From Citrobacter koseri (GTDB lineage Bacteria > Pseudomonadota > Gammaproteobacteria > Enterobacterales > Enterobacteriaceae): a stretch of DNA of 64,000 nt. The stretch is taken from contig UAVY01000007.1 in NCBI GenBank assembly GCA_900446925.1, positions 516,604 to 580,603 on the forward strand, in the 5' to 3' direction. The notes below the pieces were generated by a model that did no database searches, was not told where the DNA came from, and was given only the letters and a program-made list of their open reading frames with translations. The translations under genes were made by a program, and so were the position numbers. Position 1 is the stretch's first letter. Every line of letters begins with the position of its first letter. This document shows positions 20,776 through 28,778 of the stretch, in pieces.

Positions 20776-21743
20776 TGTCTCTGGCGTGGCCGCTTTTTCG
20801 GATTACGGAACAGGCAGCGCTTGCTGCCTGGCCGCAAACCGGATGCGGCGATAAAAACAAAATCGATGGACTGGCGGTGACAGCCATGCGTCAGTCATTA
20901 AATGAAGTCGCCATGCGGGGCAAAATTGTTATCGGCGAAGGCGAAATCGACCATGCGCCGATGTTGTATATCGGTGAGGAGGTCGGAACCGGGACAGGGC
21001 CGAGCGTGGATATCGCCGTCGACCCGATTGAGGGAACGCGCATGGTGGCGATGGGGCAGAATAATGCGTTGTCCGTGATGGCGCTGGCGCCGCAGGGGAG
21101 CCTGCTGCATGCGCCTGACATGTATATGCGCAAACTGGTGGTTAACCGTCAGGCGAAAGGGGCGATTAACCTCGCGTTATCACTGGAAGAGAACCTGCGT
21201 AATATTGCCGCTGCGCTGAATAAGCCGCTCACGTCGTTGCGTATGGCGACGCTGGATAAACCGCGCCATCAGGCGGTTATTCAGCAGGCCGCGCGGCTTG
21301 GCGTTAAGGTGTTTGCTTTGCCGGACGGCGATGTCGCTGCCAGTGTATTAACCTGCCAGCAGCATCATCCGTTCGATGTGATGTACGCTATTGGCGGCGC
21401 GCCGGAAGGGGTGATATCAGCCTGTGCCGTGAAGGCGCTTGATGGTGATATGCAGGCTGAGTTGATTGACTTTTGTCAGGCGAAAGGTGAAACGGCGGAA
21501 CACCGATTGATCGCGAACGATGAGTTACGCCGCTGTAAGCAAATGGGTGTCGCGGTGAACCGGGTTTATACGCTGGATGAACTTGTGGGAAGCCAGGATA
21601 TTCTGTTTTCAGCAACGGGCGTAACGGGAGGCGATCTGTTACATGGCGTGCAGAAAACGGAAAATGGCGTCAGTACGCAAACATTACTGATCGGCGGCAT
21701 CGATCGAACGTGTAATATAATAGACTCTCTGCATTGCTGGTGA
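20772..21743 (+). CDS. yggF: Class II fructose-1,6-bisphosphatase YggF (GlpX family)
   Basis: The 323-residue protein is a GlpX-type (class II) fructose-1,6-bisphosphatase, two residues longer than E. coli YggF. Family motifs are QTGCGDKNKIDGLAVTAMR, VIGEGEIDHAPMLYIGEE, the metal/phosphate site DIAVDPIEGTRM, YAIGGAPEGVISA and the C-terminal ILFSATGVTGGDLL. E. coli YggF hydrolyses fructose 1,6-bisphosphate in vitro; its true substrate in this locus may be another sugar bisphosphate. The start overlaps the yggP stop by four bases. The frame is clean, unlike that of its upstream neighbour. Confidence 0.95.
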   Translation: MMSLAWPLFRITEQAALAAWPQTGCGDKNKIDGLAVTAMRQSLNEVAMRGKIVIGEGEIDHAPMLYIGEEVGTGTGPSVDIAVDPIEGTRMVAMGQNNALSVMALAPQGSLLHAPDMYMRKLVVNRQAKGAINLALSLEENLRNIAAALNKPLTSLRMATLDKPRHQAVIQQAARLGVKVFALPDGDVAASVLTCQQHHPFDVMYAIGGAPEGVISACAVKALDGDMQAELIDFCQAKGETAEHRLIANDELRRCKQMGVAVNRVYTLDELVGSQDILFSATGVTGGDLLHGVQKTENGVSTQTLLIGGIDRTCNIIDSLHCW

Positions 21744-21758
21744 TTTATCGAGAAACGC

Positions 21759-22269
21759 ATGACGACGTTGACAGAAGATGATGTACTTGAGCAACTGGAC
21801 GCTCAGGATAATTTACTTTCGTTTATGGCAACCGCAAATGACATCCTGTTGCAGGCCATCAAAAATTTTCTGCCGTCATTATTCGTCAATAACGATGAAG
21901 AAATCGTCGAATATGCAGTGAAGCCGTTACTGGCTCAAAGCGGCCCGCTTGATGACATTGATGTGGCAATACGTTTGATTTATGCGTTGGGAAAAATGGA
22001 TAAATGGCTGTATGCCGATGTGATTCACTTCTCTCAGTTTTATCAGTATTTACGTGAACAGCGTGAAATCCCCCGTTTTTCTGATGATATCACCTGGGAT
22101 TTTATGAGTAACGTCAATAGCATAACGACGAATGCCACACTCTACAATTCGTTGAAATCAATGAAGTTTGCAGATTTCGCCATCTATTCAGAAATACGTT
22201 TTTGTCACCATGATCAAAACCGGGCTGGCTTTAGCGGTAACGACGATATTAAGGGAATTAACACCGTGA
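21759..22269 (+). CDS. yggD: MtlR-family regulator YggD (one frameshift)
   Basis: YggD is a homologue of the mannitol operon repressor MtlR. It starts MTTLTEDDVLEQLDAQDN and contains NDEEIVEYAVKPLLAQSGPLDD and ALGKMDKWLYADVIHF, all E. coli YggD features. An extra T in the run at 22199-22203 shifts the frame; in the corrected frame the protein ends RFVTMIKTGLALAV...LRELTP, which matches the E. coli C-terminus and gives 169 residues, again the E. coli length. As printed, the shifted frame runs straight into yggC and imitates a 413-residue fusion. The corrected stop TGA overlaps the yggC GTG start (GTGA). Confidence 0.9.
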
Positions 22270-23000
22270 AAATATCGCTCCAGATTAATGGGCTGATGAC
22301 CGACGCCTGGTATGATGACGATGAAGTAGAAAATGTCCATAAACCGCTGTTACGGCATCTGGCAACATTAAACGCGAAAACACCTGAGCGCCGCACCGTT
22401 ATTTTTCTGAGCGCTCCGCCAGGAACAGGAAAGTCAACGCTCACCACCTTCTGGGAATATCTGTCGCGTAACGATCCAGAATTACCGACGATCCAGACGC
22501 TGCCGATGGATGGCTTCCATCATTATAATCGCTGGCTGGATGAGCATGAACTGCGCGCCGCTAAAGGTGCGCCTGAAACCTTTAACGTTGAAAAACTGGC
22601 GAGTAATTTACGTCAGCTCCATGAGCAGAATGCAACCTGGCCTCAATATGATCGCCAACTGCATGACCCTGTCGAAAATGCCATTCAGGTGACGGCGCCT
22701 GTCGTTATTATTGAAGGAAACTGGCTGTTGTATAACGCGCCGTCCTGGCGCGAGCTACGGCAGTATTGCGATTATTCACTGTTTATCCGCGCGCCTGCCG
22801 ATGTGCTGCGCGGACGTTTAATCGCACGTAAACAGGCAGGAGGACTGAGCGAAGAGCAGGCGCAGATATTTTTTGACCGTACCGACGGGCCTAACGTTTG
22901 TCGGGTGCTGGAAAACAGCTTACCTGCGAGTCTTACGTTAGAGATGACGGCAAAGGGCGAGTATCGTCTTGCACAGGCGTTGCCTGACGAGCCTCAGTAA
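22266..23000 (+). CDS. yggC: P-loop kinase YggC (uridine kinase/PRK-like)
   Basis: A P-loop NTPase of the phosphoribulokinase/uridine kinase type, 244 residues against 237 in E. coli. Walker A is SAPPGTGKST; QTLPMDGFHHYN is the conserved Asp-containing segment typical of sugar/nucleoside kinases; VVIIEGNWLLYN is the Walker B region. Start is the GTG at 22266 overlapping the yggD stop. The substrate is unknown; with a PTS, a dehydrogenase and a bisphosphatase in the same operon, phosphorylation of a sugar phosphate is a reasonable guess. The last 68 bases overlap the 3' end of the convergent ABC ATPase gene. Confidence 0.88.
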   Translation: MKISLQINGLMTDAWYDDDEVENVHKPLLRHLATLNAKTPERRTVIFLSAPPGTGKSTLTTFWEYLSRNDPELPTIQTLPMDGFHHYNRWLDEHELRAAKGAPETFNVEKLASNLRQLHEQNATWPQYDRQLHDPVENAIQVTAPVVIIEGNWLLYNAPSWRELRQYCDYSLFIRAPADVLRGRLIARKQAGGLSEEQAQIFFDRTDGPNVCRVLENSLPASLTLEMTAKGEYRLAQALPDEPQ

Positions 23001-23640
23001 TGGCTCCGTTATGCAGACGAACCACCCTGGAAAAATGGCGCTGCGTAAAAGCGGCGTCATGACTGATCGCCACCACGCTGGTTCCCCGTTGTCGGCAAAC
23101 CGCGAGCCAGTTTTCAAAGATTGCCAGCCAGTGGGCGTCAAAATCCCGGCTGGGTTCATCAAGCATCAGAATTGCCGGTCTCATGACGTCAAGACTGGCA
23201 ACGGCGACCATACGGCGTTGCGCCGTATGAAGATCCAACGGATGCATATCCGCGACCTCTTCCAGAGCGCATAATTTCAGCGCCGTAGCGGTGCGTTGCG
23301 CAATTTCGGTCGGCGGCAACTTTTGTAGCCGCAAGCCAAAAGCGACCTCTTCGGCGACATTACTGTGAAAAAGCTGGTTTTCCGCTTCCTGAAACAGCAC
23401 GCCGAGAATCTGCGCGCGTTCGCGGTTTTTGCGTTGCGCAATCGGCGTTCCCTGAAGCAGCACGTCGCCGGATGACGGAGTGAGTAAGCCAGCCATGATG
23501 CGCAGAAGCGTCGATTTCCCCGCGCCGTTATCACCGGTCAGCGCCAGCCATTCCCCTGCGTTCAGCGTCAGTGAGATATCGTGAAGGCAGGGAGTAGCGG
23601 CGCCCGGCCAGCGAAAAGTCACCTGTTCTAGCGTCAGCAT
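22933..23640 (-). CDS. ECF transporter ATPase, first subunit (EcfA-like)
   Basis: A 235-residue ABC ATPase of the ECF/CbiO type. Walker A is TGDNGAGKSTLL, the Q-loop region LFQEAENQLFHSNVAEEVAFG is typical of EcfA proteins, Walker B is ILMLDEP and the switch histidine is in VVAISHDAAF. The ABC signature is degenerate: DLHTAQRRM stands where LSGGQ is expected. The start is MLTLEQVTFRWPG, whose ATG overlaps the stop of the second ATPase gene by a few bases. It is the last gene of a leftward five-gene cluster and overlaps the convergent yggC by 68 bases. Frame clean. Confidence 0.88.
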   Translation of the reverse strand: MLTLEQVTFRWPGAATPCLHDISLTLNAGEWLALTGDNGAGKSTLLRIMAGLLTPSSGDVLLQGTPIAQRKNRERAQILGVLFQEAENQLFHSNVAEEVAFGLRLQKLPPTEIAQRTATALKLCALEEVADMHPLDLHTAQRRMVAVASLDVMRPAILMLDEPSRDFDAHWLAIFENWLAVCRQRGTSVVAISHDAAFTQRHFSRVVRLHNGAITEARQATPVQDDTRPLPSSLT

Positions 23641-24311
23641 CGTAAAGATAATCCTTCGTTGTGCAACTGCCATGTGCGATCGCAATAGGCGAGAAAGGGG
23701 GCGGGGTCACGCTCAAAAAGAATGATTAACGCCTGTTGCGTATGCGCCCAGTCCTGTAAACGCGTCAGCAGCAGCGCCGTGGCCTGAGCTGTTAAACGGC
23801 TGAACGCTTCATCAAGAATCAACAGTTTCGGCTGCATAGCGAGTGCACTGGCAATCACCACGCGCTGAGTTTCCCCGCCGGAGAGCGTACCCGGGTGGCG
23901 CTGACGCAATGGCTGGCATTCCGTCAGCGAGAGCGCGGCATCAACGCGACGCAGGATCTCCGCCTCGCTGAGCGCAAGGTTTTCCGGGCCGAACGCGATC
24001 TCTTCCTCCACGCTGAAGGTACAGCCGGAAAGTTGCAGCCAGGGCGACTGCTGGACAAGCTGGATGGTTTGCGCGTGTTCCGCCAGGGAGCGCTGCCCTA
24101 TGGGCGTGCATAACAGTTCGCCTTTGCCGTCGATCGTGCCGGGAAGAAAATCGGGAAACCAGCCCGCCATTAACTGCGCCAGCGTACTTTTTCCGCTGCC
24201 GTTATTGCCAAAAATCGCCACGATACCGGGCGTGTCGTAATGAAAATCGAAGCACAGCGGGGCGCGCGTCGCATGTGTCGGGTGATAACGGAACTGCTCT
24301 AGCGTAACCAT
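23634..24311 (-). CDS. ECF transporter ATPase, second subunit (EcfA'-like)
   Basis: A 225-residue ABC ATPase paired with the previous gene. Walker A is FGNNGSGKSTLAQ, Q-loop VQQSPWLQLSG, signature LSGGETQRVV intact, Walker B LLILDEAFS. The H-loop histidine is not seen; the corresponding region reads LIILFERDPAPF. Together with the degenerate signature of its partner, this predicts one functional and one degenerate ATP site in the heterodimer. Start is the ATG ending at 24311 (MVTLEQFRYHPTH), which lies inside the end of the T-subunit gene (13-base overlap). Confidence 0.87.
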   Translation of the reverse strand: MVTLEQFRYHPTHATRAPLCFDFHYDTPGIVAIFGNNGSGKSTLAQLMAGWFPDFLPGTIDGKGELLCTPIGQRSLAEHAQTIQLVQQSPWLQLSGCTFSVEEEIAFGPENLALSEAEILRRVDAALSLTECQPLRQRHPGTLSGGETQRVVIASALAMQPKLLILDEAFSRLTAQATALLLTRLQDWAHTQQALIILFERDPAPFLAYCDRTWQLHNEGLSLRC

Positions 24312-25006
24312 ATCCACACTCCGGTTTCGACCAGCATCGCCAGTATCATGCTGTAGCGTGCGACCCGTTGCCGGGCGCTGTCCTCCGGCGCCCACAATGT
24401 GGTGCGACGGCGATGTAAACGAAACGCCCGCATATCCAATGCCGCGCCGCGAACCGCCAGATCGTTGAGCGCATTGTGCGTTAACGGAACGATAAGCGCA
24501 GGCATGGCGCGAAGTCGCTGATACCAACGTTCGTCCAGCGGCACGCCGCGGGCGCGCTGGGCTTCATGAATGATCGACAGCTGGCGTTTTAGCTGTTCGA
24601 CAACCAGCAGCGGGCCGGCAAACAGGTAGGCGATACCCGGCGGCAGGCGTGAGGCGAACAGGGCGCGAATAAACTGGCGAACCGGCACGTACTGCATCCA
24701 CAACTGTGAGGTGGAGACTATCGCCAGAATCCGTAGCCAGAGCGTGACGGCGTGTTGCCAGCGTTGCGGATCGCGCGGCTGGCCGCTGATCCACTCGGTC
24801 AGCCAGCCTCCGTGTACCAGCCATAGGCCGAATCCCAGAGAAAACATCAGCCACGCGACATATTTCGCCCGCGGGCGCGTGGCGCTTATCCCCAGTAAAC
24901 AGAGAAATGTCGCCGCGCTGTACAGCGTGAGCGCCATGCCGGCAGGAAGCAGCAGCGTGGTGCAGGCGGCCAGCGCCCAGAGCGTTAACGAGGTAAAAGG
25001 GTGCAT
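24299..25006 (-). CDS. ECF transporter T component (CbiQ/EcfT family)
   Basis: A 235-residue integral membrane protein with hydrophobic segments near residues 5-25, 25-45, 48-65 and close to the C-terminus. The two Ala-Arg-Gly type coupling motifs that bind the ATPases in EcfT are visible as EAQRARGVPLDE and AALDMRAFRLH, 50 or so residues apart. It would link the substrate-binding S subunit to the two ATPases. Start MHPFTSLTLWALAAC; the ATG overlaps the S-gene stop by one base (TAATG), so the genes are coupled. Confidence 0.88.
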   Translation of the reverse strand: MHPFTSLTLWALAACTTLLLPAGMALTLYSAATFLCLLGISATRPRAKYVAWLMFSLGFGLWLVHGGWLTEWISGQPRDPQRWQHAVTLWLRILAIVSTSQLWMQYVPVRQFIRALFASRLPPGIAYLFAGPLLVVEQLKRQLSIIHEAQRARGVPLDERWYQRLRAMPALIVPLTHNALNDLAVRGAALDMRAFRLHRRRTTLWAPEDSARQRVARYSMILAMLVETGVWIWLR

Positions 25007-25584
25007 TAGCGCACGGGCGACATCGTTGGGAAATGGCGCGTGGTGCGTAATGGCAACTGGCGCAACAGCACCCAGACGATAATCGCGGTCAGGATTTTAT
25101 CGACCAGATTCGCCCCCAGGACGGTAATCGCAACGGACTCCACCAGGTTCTGACCGACAGAGTGCATCCAGGCGACAAACAGGTCGGCGCCGCTTCCGGT
25201 CACACCGCCAAACAGCGTAGTTCGCAGCGGCACGGCGACAACTGTGACCGCCAGCGTAATCACCACGCCGCTGGCCACCACTTTTGGCAGGGTGCGAAAC
25301 CATCCGGCACGCGCCAGCCAACCGGCGACCAGGCCAATCACCATCGCGACCGGCGCAAAGGCGGCGGCGATGGGATCGGTTAATAATCCCCAGAGTACAT
25401 TGGTGAGCAACCCGGTTAACATGCCGACTATCGGGCCGAGCAGGACGGCGCTGATCAACGTCCCGATGGAGTCGAGGAAAACCGGTAACTTCAACATGCT
25501 GATGAGCTGTCCGCCGATCATATTGATGGCGATAGCAATCACGATCAAAGCCAGGGACTGGCTGGAAAACTGGCGACGCGCCAT
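25006..25584 (-). CDS. ECF transporter S component (substrate unknown)
   Basis: A 192-residue very hydrophobic protein with about six membrane segments, beginning MARRQFSSQSLALIVIAIAI. It resembles S components of energy-coupling-factor vitamin transporters and carries TLISAVLLGPIVGMLTGLLTNVLWGL, a Gly/Asn-rich stretch common to LytS-like and related S proteins. The substrate cannot be read from sequence; vitamins and vitamin precursors are usual. The frame is open 40 codons upstream of the chosen ATG (ending 25584), but those codons lack hydrophobic or conserved character. Confidence 0.8.
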   Translation of the reverse strand: MARRQFSSQSLALIVIAIAINMIGGQLISMLKLPVFLDSIGTLISAVLLGPIVGMLTGLLTNVLWGLLTDPIAAAFAPVAMVIGLVAGWLARAGWFRTLPKVVASGVVITLAVTVVAVPLRTTLFGGVTGSGADLFVAWMHSVGQNLVESVAITVLGANLVDKILTAIIVWVLLRQLPLRTTRHFPTMSPVR

Positions 25585-25609
25585 AGAAAACCTCTTACTG
25601 AGTGAAACG

Positions 25610-26036
25610 TTAACGGGGTGAGATAACCAGTTCTTCATAACCGGAAACAGCGCAGGGCTGGCGGCTAAACGCCAGCGCGTTAAGCTCTCCGATGACCAGC
25701 TCAAGCGTGGTGCGAACGGTACAGCCTGCCATCATATGGCCGCCCAGCATTGCGCCTTTTGGGTCGGAAACAGAGAGATGAAGGTGTTCGCCAGTGAGTT
25801 CCAGCGTGCCGTTCAGGGAGATGACCTCATACGTTCCGGTGAGCAGGGTGGTTTCCTCTTGCCCGGCGAATCGCAGCGCGACGTCAGTCAGGCTGCCGGT
25901 ACACCCGGCTATCCACGCGGCGCGCAGTTGGGTGCTGTTGGACGAACGCGTGTAGTTGTGAAAAAACTTCCTGGCCGGGAAGCAGGCGCAGCGCATAAAA
26001 GCGTGCGGCAGATGAGGGAACTGGCGGCATTGTCAT
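25610..26036 (-). CDS. PPC/DUF296-domain protein (one frameshift)
   Basis: A small PPC (DUF296, PD1-like) domain protein, 141 residues after correction. The core is clear: AAWIAGCTGSLTDVALRFAG, LTGTYEVISLNGTLELTG, HLHLSVSDPKGAMLGGHM and GCTVRTTLELVIGEL, with the histidines of the family's putative metal site in HLHLS and GGHM. An extra base in GGG 25930-25932 puts the first 35 codons (MTMPPVPSSAARFYALRLLPG) into another frame. It is the promoter-proximal gene of the ECF cluster, 25 bp before the S gene. Prokaryotic PPC proteins have no proven role; here it could be a sensor or enzyme for the imported compound. Confidence 0.82.
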
Positions 26037-26097
26037 GGTTTGGGGACTCCGAGACTCGGACGTAGCGCTGATAATATAGACGCTGGCTCACGTACTT

Positions 26098-26113
26098 CCT
26101 GATATAAATCAGG
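26098..26113. promoter_or_regulatory. Perfect inverted repeat upstream of the PPC-ECF cluster
   Basis: CCTGATATAAATCAGG has perfect 6-bp arms around ATAA. It lies 62 bp before the PPC start codon. The TGAT-N4-ATCA core resembles FNR/CRP-family half-sites but departs from the FNR consensus TTGAT-N4-ATCAA at the outer bases. It could be an operator or a small leader hairpin. Confidence 0.45.
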
Positions 26114-26274
26114 ATTTGTGACGCGGCAACGAAAAGATATTGCTACGCTTATTCGCCATTCTGGAATATGGAATAAATCGGGCGCTGAAGGGGCGAAAGT
26201 GTGATGCAGGTCAGATAACTGGCTTCTTTGACTGGACAATCATTCCTTTTATTCCTCGTTTCGCTTATTCTAGC

Positions 26275-26286
26275 TGAAGCGTTTCA
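26275..26286. promoter_or_regulatory. Cra (FruR) operator upstream of epd-pgk
   Basis: TGAAGCGTTTCA matches the Cra consensus TGAAWCGWTTHA in all but one base. It lies 125 bp upstream of the epd start. Cra control of the epd-pgk-fbaA genes is established in E. coli, which supports this call. Confidence 0.82.
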
Positions 26287-26410
26287 GTCGATTAAATGTT
26301 CGACAAAATAATCAATCAGTCGCAGTTTGCGACAGGTAAGGTTTTCCTCGACGATTTGCTGGATTACTCTGTCAGCCTCATCTGAATCGGGATAGCCTTG
26401 CAGGAGACCT

Positions 26411-27433
26411 ATGACCGTACGCGTAGCGATTAATGGCTTTGGTCGCATTCGGGCGTAACGTGGTTCGTGCTTTGTATGAATCAGGACGCCGGGCGGAAAT
26501 CAGCGTGGTGGCAATCAACGAACTTGCGGATGCTGCGGGCATGGCGCATTTGTTGAAATATGACACCAGCCATGGACGTTTTGCATGGGATGTTCGCCAG
26601 GAGCGCGAGCAGCTCATCGTCGGCGACGACACGATTCGCATTTTGCACGAGCGAACGCTGGATGCGCTCCCCTGGGCGCGAACTGAGTATTGATGTCGTG
26701 CTGGATTGCACGGGCGTGTACGGTAATCGTGAACACGGCGAGGCGCATCTTGCCGCTGGCGCGAAAAAAGTGCTCTTTTCACATCCCGGCAGCCACGATC
26801 TTGACGCCACCGTCGTGTTTGGCGTGAACCAGGAGCAATTGCGTGCGGAACACCGCATCGTATCGAATGCGTCCTGTACCACGAATTGCATCATCCCCGT
26901 CATTAAATTGTTAGATGATGCATACGGCATTGAGTCGGGAACCGTCACGACGATCCACTCCGCCATGCACGATCAGCAGGTGATCGACGCGTACCATTCC
27001 GATCTGCGACGCACCCGCGCCGCCAGCCAGTCGATTATTCCGGTTGATACCAAACTGGCGGCGGGCATTACGCGAATTTTCCCGCAGTTCAACGACCGTT
27101 TTGAGGCGATTGCGGTACGCGTACCGACCATAAATGTGACGGCGATCGACTTAAGCGTGACGGTGAAAAAGCCGGTAAAAGCCAGTGAAGTCAACCAGTT
27201 GCTGCAAAAAGCAGCACATGGGGCATTTCATGGTATAGTTGACTATACGGAATTGCCGTTGGTCTCGATAGATTTCAACCACGACCCGCATAGCGCCATC
27301 GTTGATGGCACCCAGACCCGGGTCAGTGGCGCCCACCTGATCAAGACATTGGTCTGGTGCGATAATGAATGGGGGCTTTGCTAACCGAATGCTCGACACG
27401 ACGTTAGCGATGGCCGCAGTTGGTTTCAAGTAG
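26411..27433 (+). CDS. epd: D-erythrose-4-phosphate dehydrogenase (frameshifted in this sequence)
   Basis: Epd (GapB) oxidises erythrose 4-phosphate to 4-phosphoerythronate for pyridoxal phosphate synthesis. It is a GAPDH paralogue: N-terminal NAD fold [13 protein letters not shown], catalytic cysteine in [15 protein letters not shown], and [20 protein letters not shown] near the end. Insertions at TT 26448-26449, GGG 26674-26676 and GGGGG 27371-27375 break the frame; removal gives 339 residues plus stop, as in E. coli. It heads the epd-pgk-fbaA cluster, 81 bp before pgk, with a Cra site upstream. Confidence 0.94.
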
Positions 27434-27514
27434 GACATTCCATGCGCAAAATCCTTCAAAAGGATGAAGCGCATGACGTCTGCAAAACTTTATGAATCAA
27501 TGAGAGGATTCACC

Positions 27515-28678
27515 ATGTCTGTAATTAAGATGACCGATCTGGATCTTGCTGGTAAACGTGTTTTTATCCGTGCGGATCTGAACGTTCCAGTTAAAGAAGG
27601 GAAAGTAACCAGCGACGCGCGTATTCGCGCTTCCCTGCCGACCATCGAACTGGCCCTGAAACAGGGTGCGAAAGTGATGGTTACTTCCCACCTGGGTCGT
27701 CCTACCGAAGGCGAGTACAACGAAGAATTCTCTCTGCTGCCGGTTGTTAACTACCTGAAAGACAAACTGTCCAATCCGGTTCGCCTGGTAAAAGATTACC
27801 TGGACGGCGTTGAAGTGGCTGCCGGTGAACTGGTGGTTCTGGAAAACGTTCGCTTTAACAAAGGCGAGAAGAAAGATGACGAAGCCCTGTCTAAGAAATA
27901 CGCTGCGCTGTGCGACGTATTCGTGATGGACGCTTTCGGTACTGCGCACCGCGCTCAGGCTTCTACCCACGGTATCGGTAAATTCGCCGACGTCGCTTGC
28001 GCAGGTCCGCTGCTGGCGGCAGAACTGGATGCGCTGGGTAAAGCGCTGAAAGAACCGGCTCGCCCGATGGTGGCTATCGTTGGCGGTTCTAAAGTGTCTA
28101 CCAAACTGACCGTTCTGGACTCCCTGTCCAAAATCGCTGACCAGCTGATCGTTGGCGGCGGCATCGCAAACACCTTCGTTGCCGCTCAGGGCCACAATGT
28201 GGGCAAATCCCTGTACGAAGCTGACCTGGTTGACGAAGCGAAACGCCTGCTGACCACCTGTGATATCCCGGTTCCAACTGACGTACGCGTAGCAACCGAG
28301 TTCTCCGAAACCGCTACTGCGACCCTGAAATCTGTTAACGACATCAAAGACGACGAGCAGATTCTGGACCTGGGCGATACCTCCGCTGAGAAACTGGCTG
28401 ACATCCTGAAGAATGCGAAAACCATTCTGTGGAACGGCCCGGTTGGCGTGTTCGAATTCCCGAACTTCCGTAAAGGCACCGAAATTGTTGCCAACGCGAT
28501 CGCAGACAGCGAAGCGTTCTCTATCGCAGGCGGCGGCGACACTCTGGCGGCAATCGACCTGTTCGGCATTGCTGACAAAATCTCCTACATCTCCACTGGC
28601 GGTGGCGCATTCCTCGAATTCGTGGAAGGCAAAGTGCTGCCAGCAGTAGCAATGCTCGAAGAGCGCGCTAAGAAGTAA
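27515..28678 (+). CDS. pgk: Phosphoglycerate kinase
   Basis: The 387-residue cytosolic enzyme interconverts 1,3-bisphosphoglycerate and 3-phosphoglycerate with ATP formation. Motifs include [17 protein letters not shown] (PGK signature), [22 protein letters not shown] and the nucleotide-binding [14 protein letters not shown]. The start [15 protein letters not shown] is preceded by a purine-rich GAGAGGATT; 17 in-frame codons upstream are not coding. Length and frame match E. coli, and codon usage is strongly biased as expected for a highly expressed gene. It lies between epd and fbaA in one operon. Confidence 0.98.
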   Translation: MSVIKMTDLDLAGKRVFIRADLNVPVKEGKVTSDARIRASLPTIELALKQGAKVMVTSHLGRPTEGEYNEEFSLLPVVNYLKDKLSNPVRLVKDYLDGVEVAAGELVVLENVRFNKGEKKDDEALSKKYAALCDVFVMDAFGTAHRAQASTHGIGKFADVACAGPLLAAELDALGKALKEPARPMVAIVGGSKVSTKLTVLDSLSKIADQLIVGGGIANTFVAAQGHNVGKSLYEADLVDEAKRLLTTCDIPVPTDVRVATEFSETATATLKSVNDIKDDEQILDLGDTSAEKLADILKNAKTILWNGPVGVFEFPNFRKGTEIVANAIADSEAFSIAGGGDTLAAIDLFGIADKISYISTGGGAFLEFVEGKVLPAVAMLEERAKK

Positions 28679-28683
28679 TCGTT

Positions 28684-28705
28684 ACGGGCAGGGATTCCTG
28701 CCCGT
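28684..28705 (+). promoter_or_regulatory. Intercistronic hairpin between pgk and fbaA
   Basis: ACGGGCAGG-GATT-CCTGCCCGT is a perfect 9-bp stem with a 4-base loop directly after the pgk stop. No T run follows, so it is more likely an mRNA-stabilising or processing structure than a full terminator. Confidence 0.65.
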
Positions 28706-28778
28706 TGATTTATTGCCGTGCTGACATTCAGGGCGGCTCGTGTTTTTTCTAAGGCCCGACGATACAGGACAACGAAAC

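Larger units (their letters stand above)
26037..26410. other. Divergent promoter region between PPC gene and epd
   Basis: A 374-bp gap with no convincing open frame. It holds the leader of the leftward PPC-ECF cluster, including the short palindromes CCGAGACTCGG (26049-26059) and CCTGATATAAATCAGG (26098-26113), and the epd promoter region with a Cra operator (26275-26286). Confidence 0.6.
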
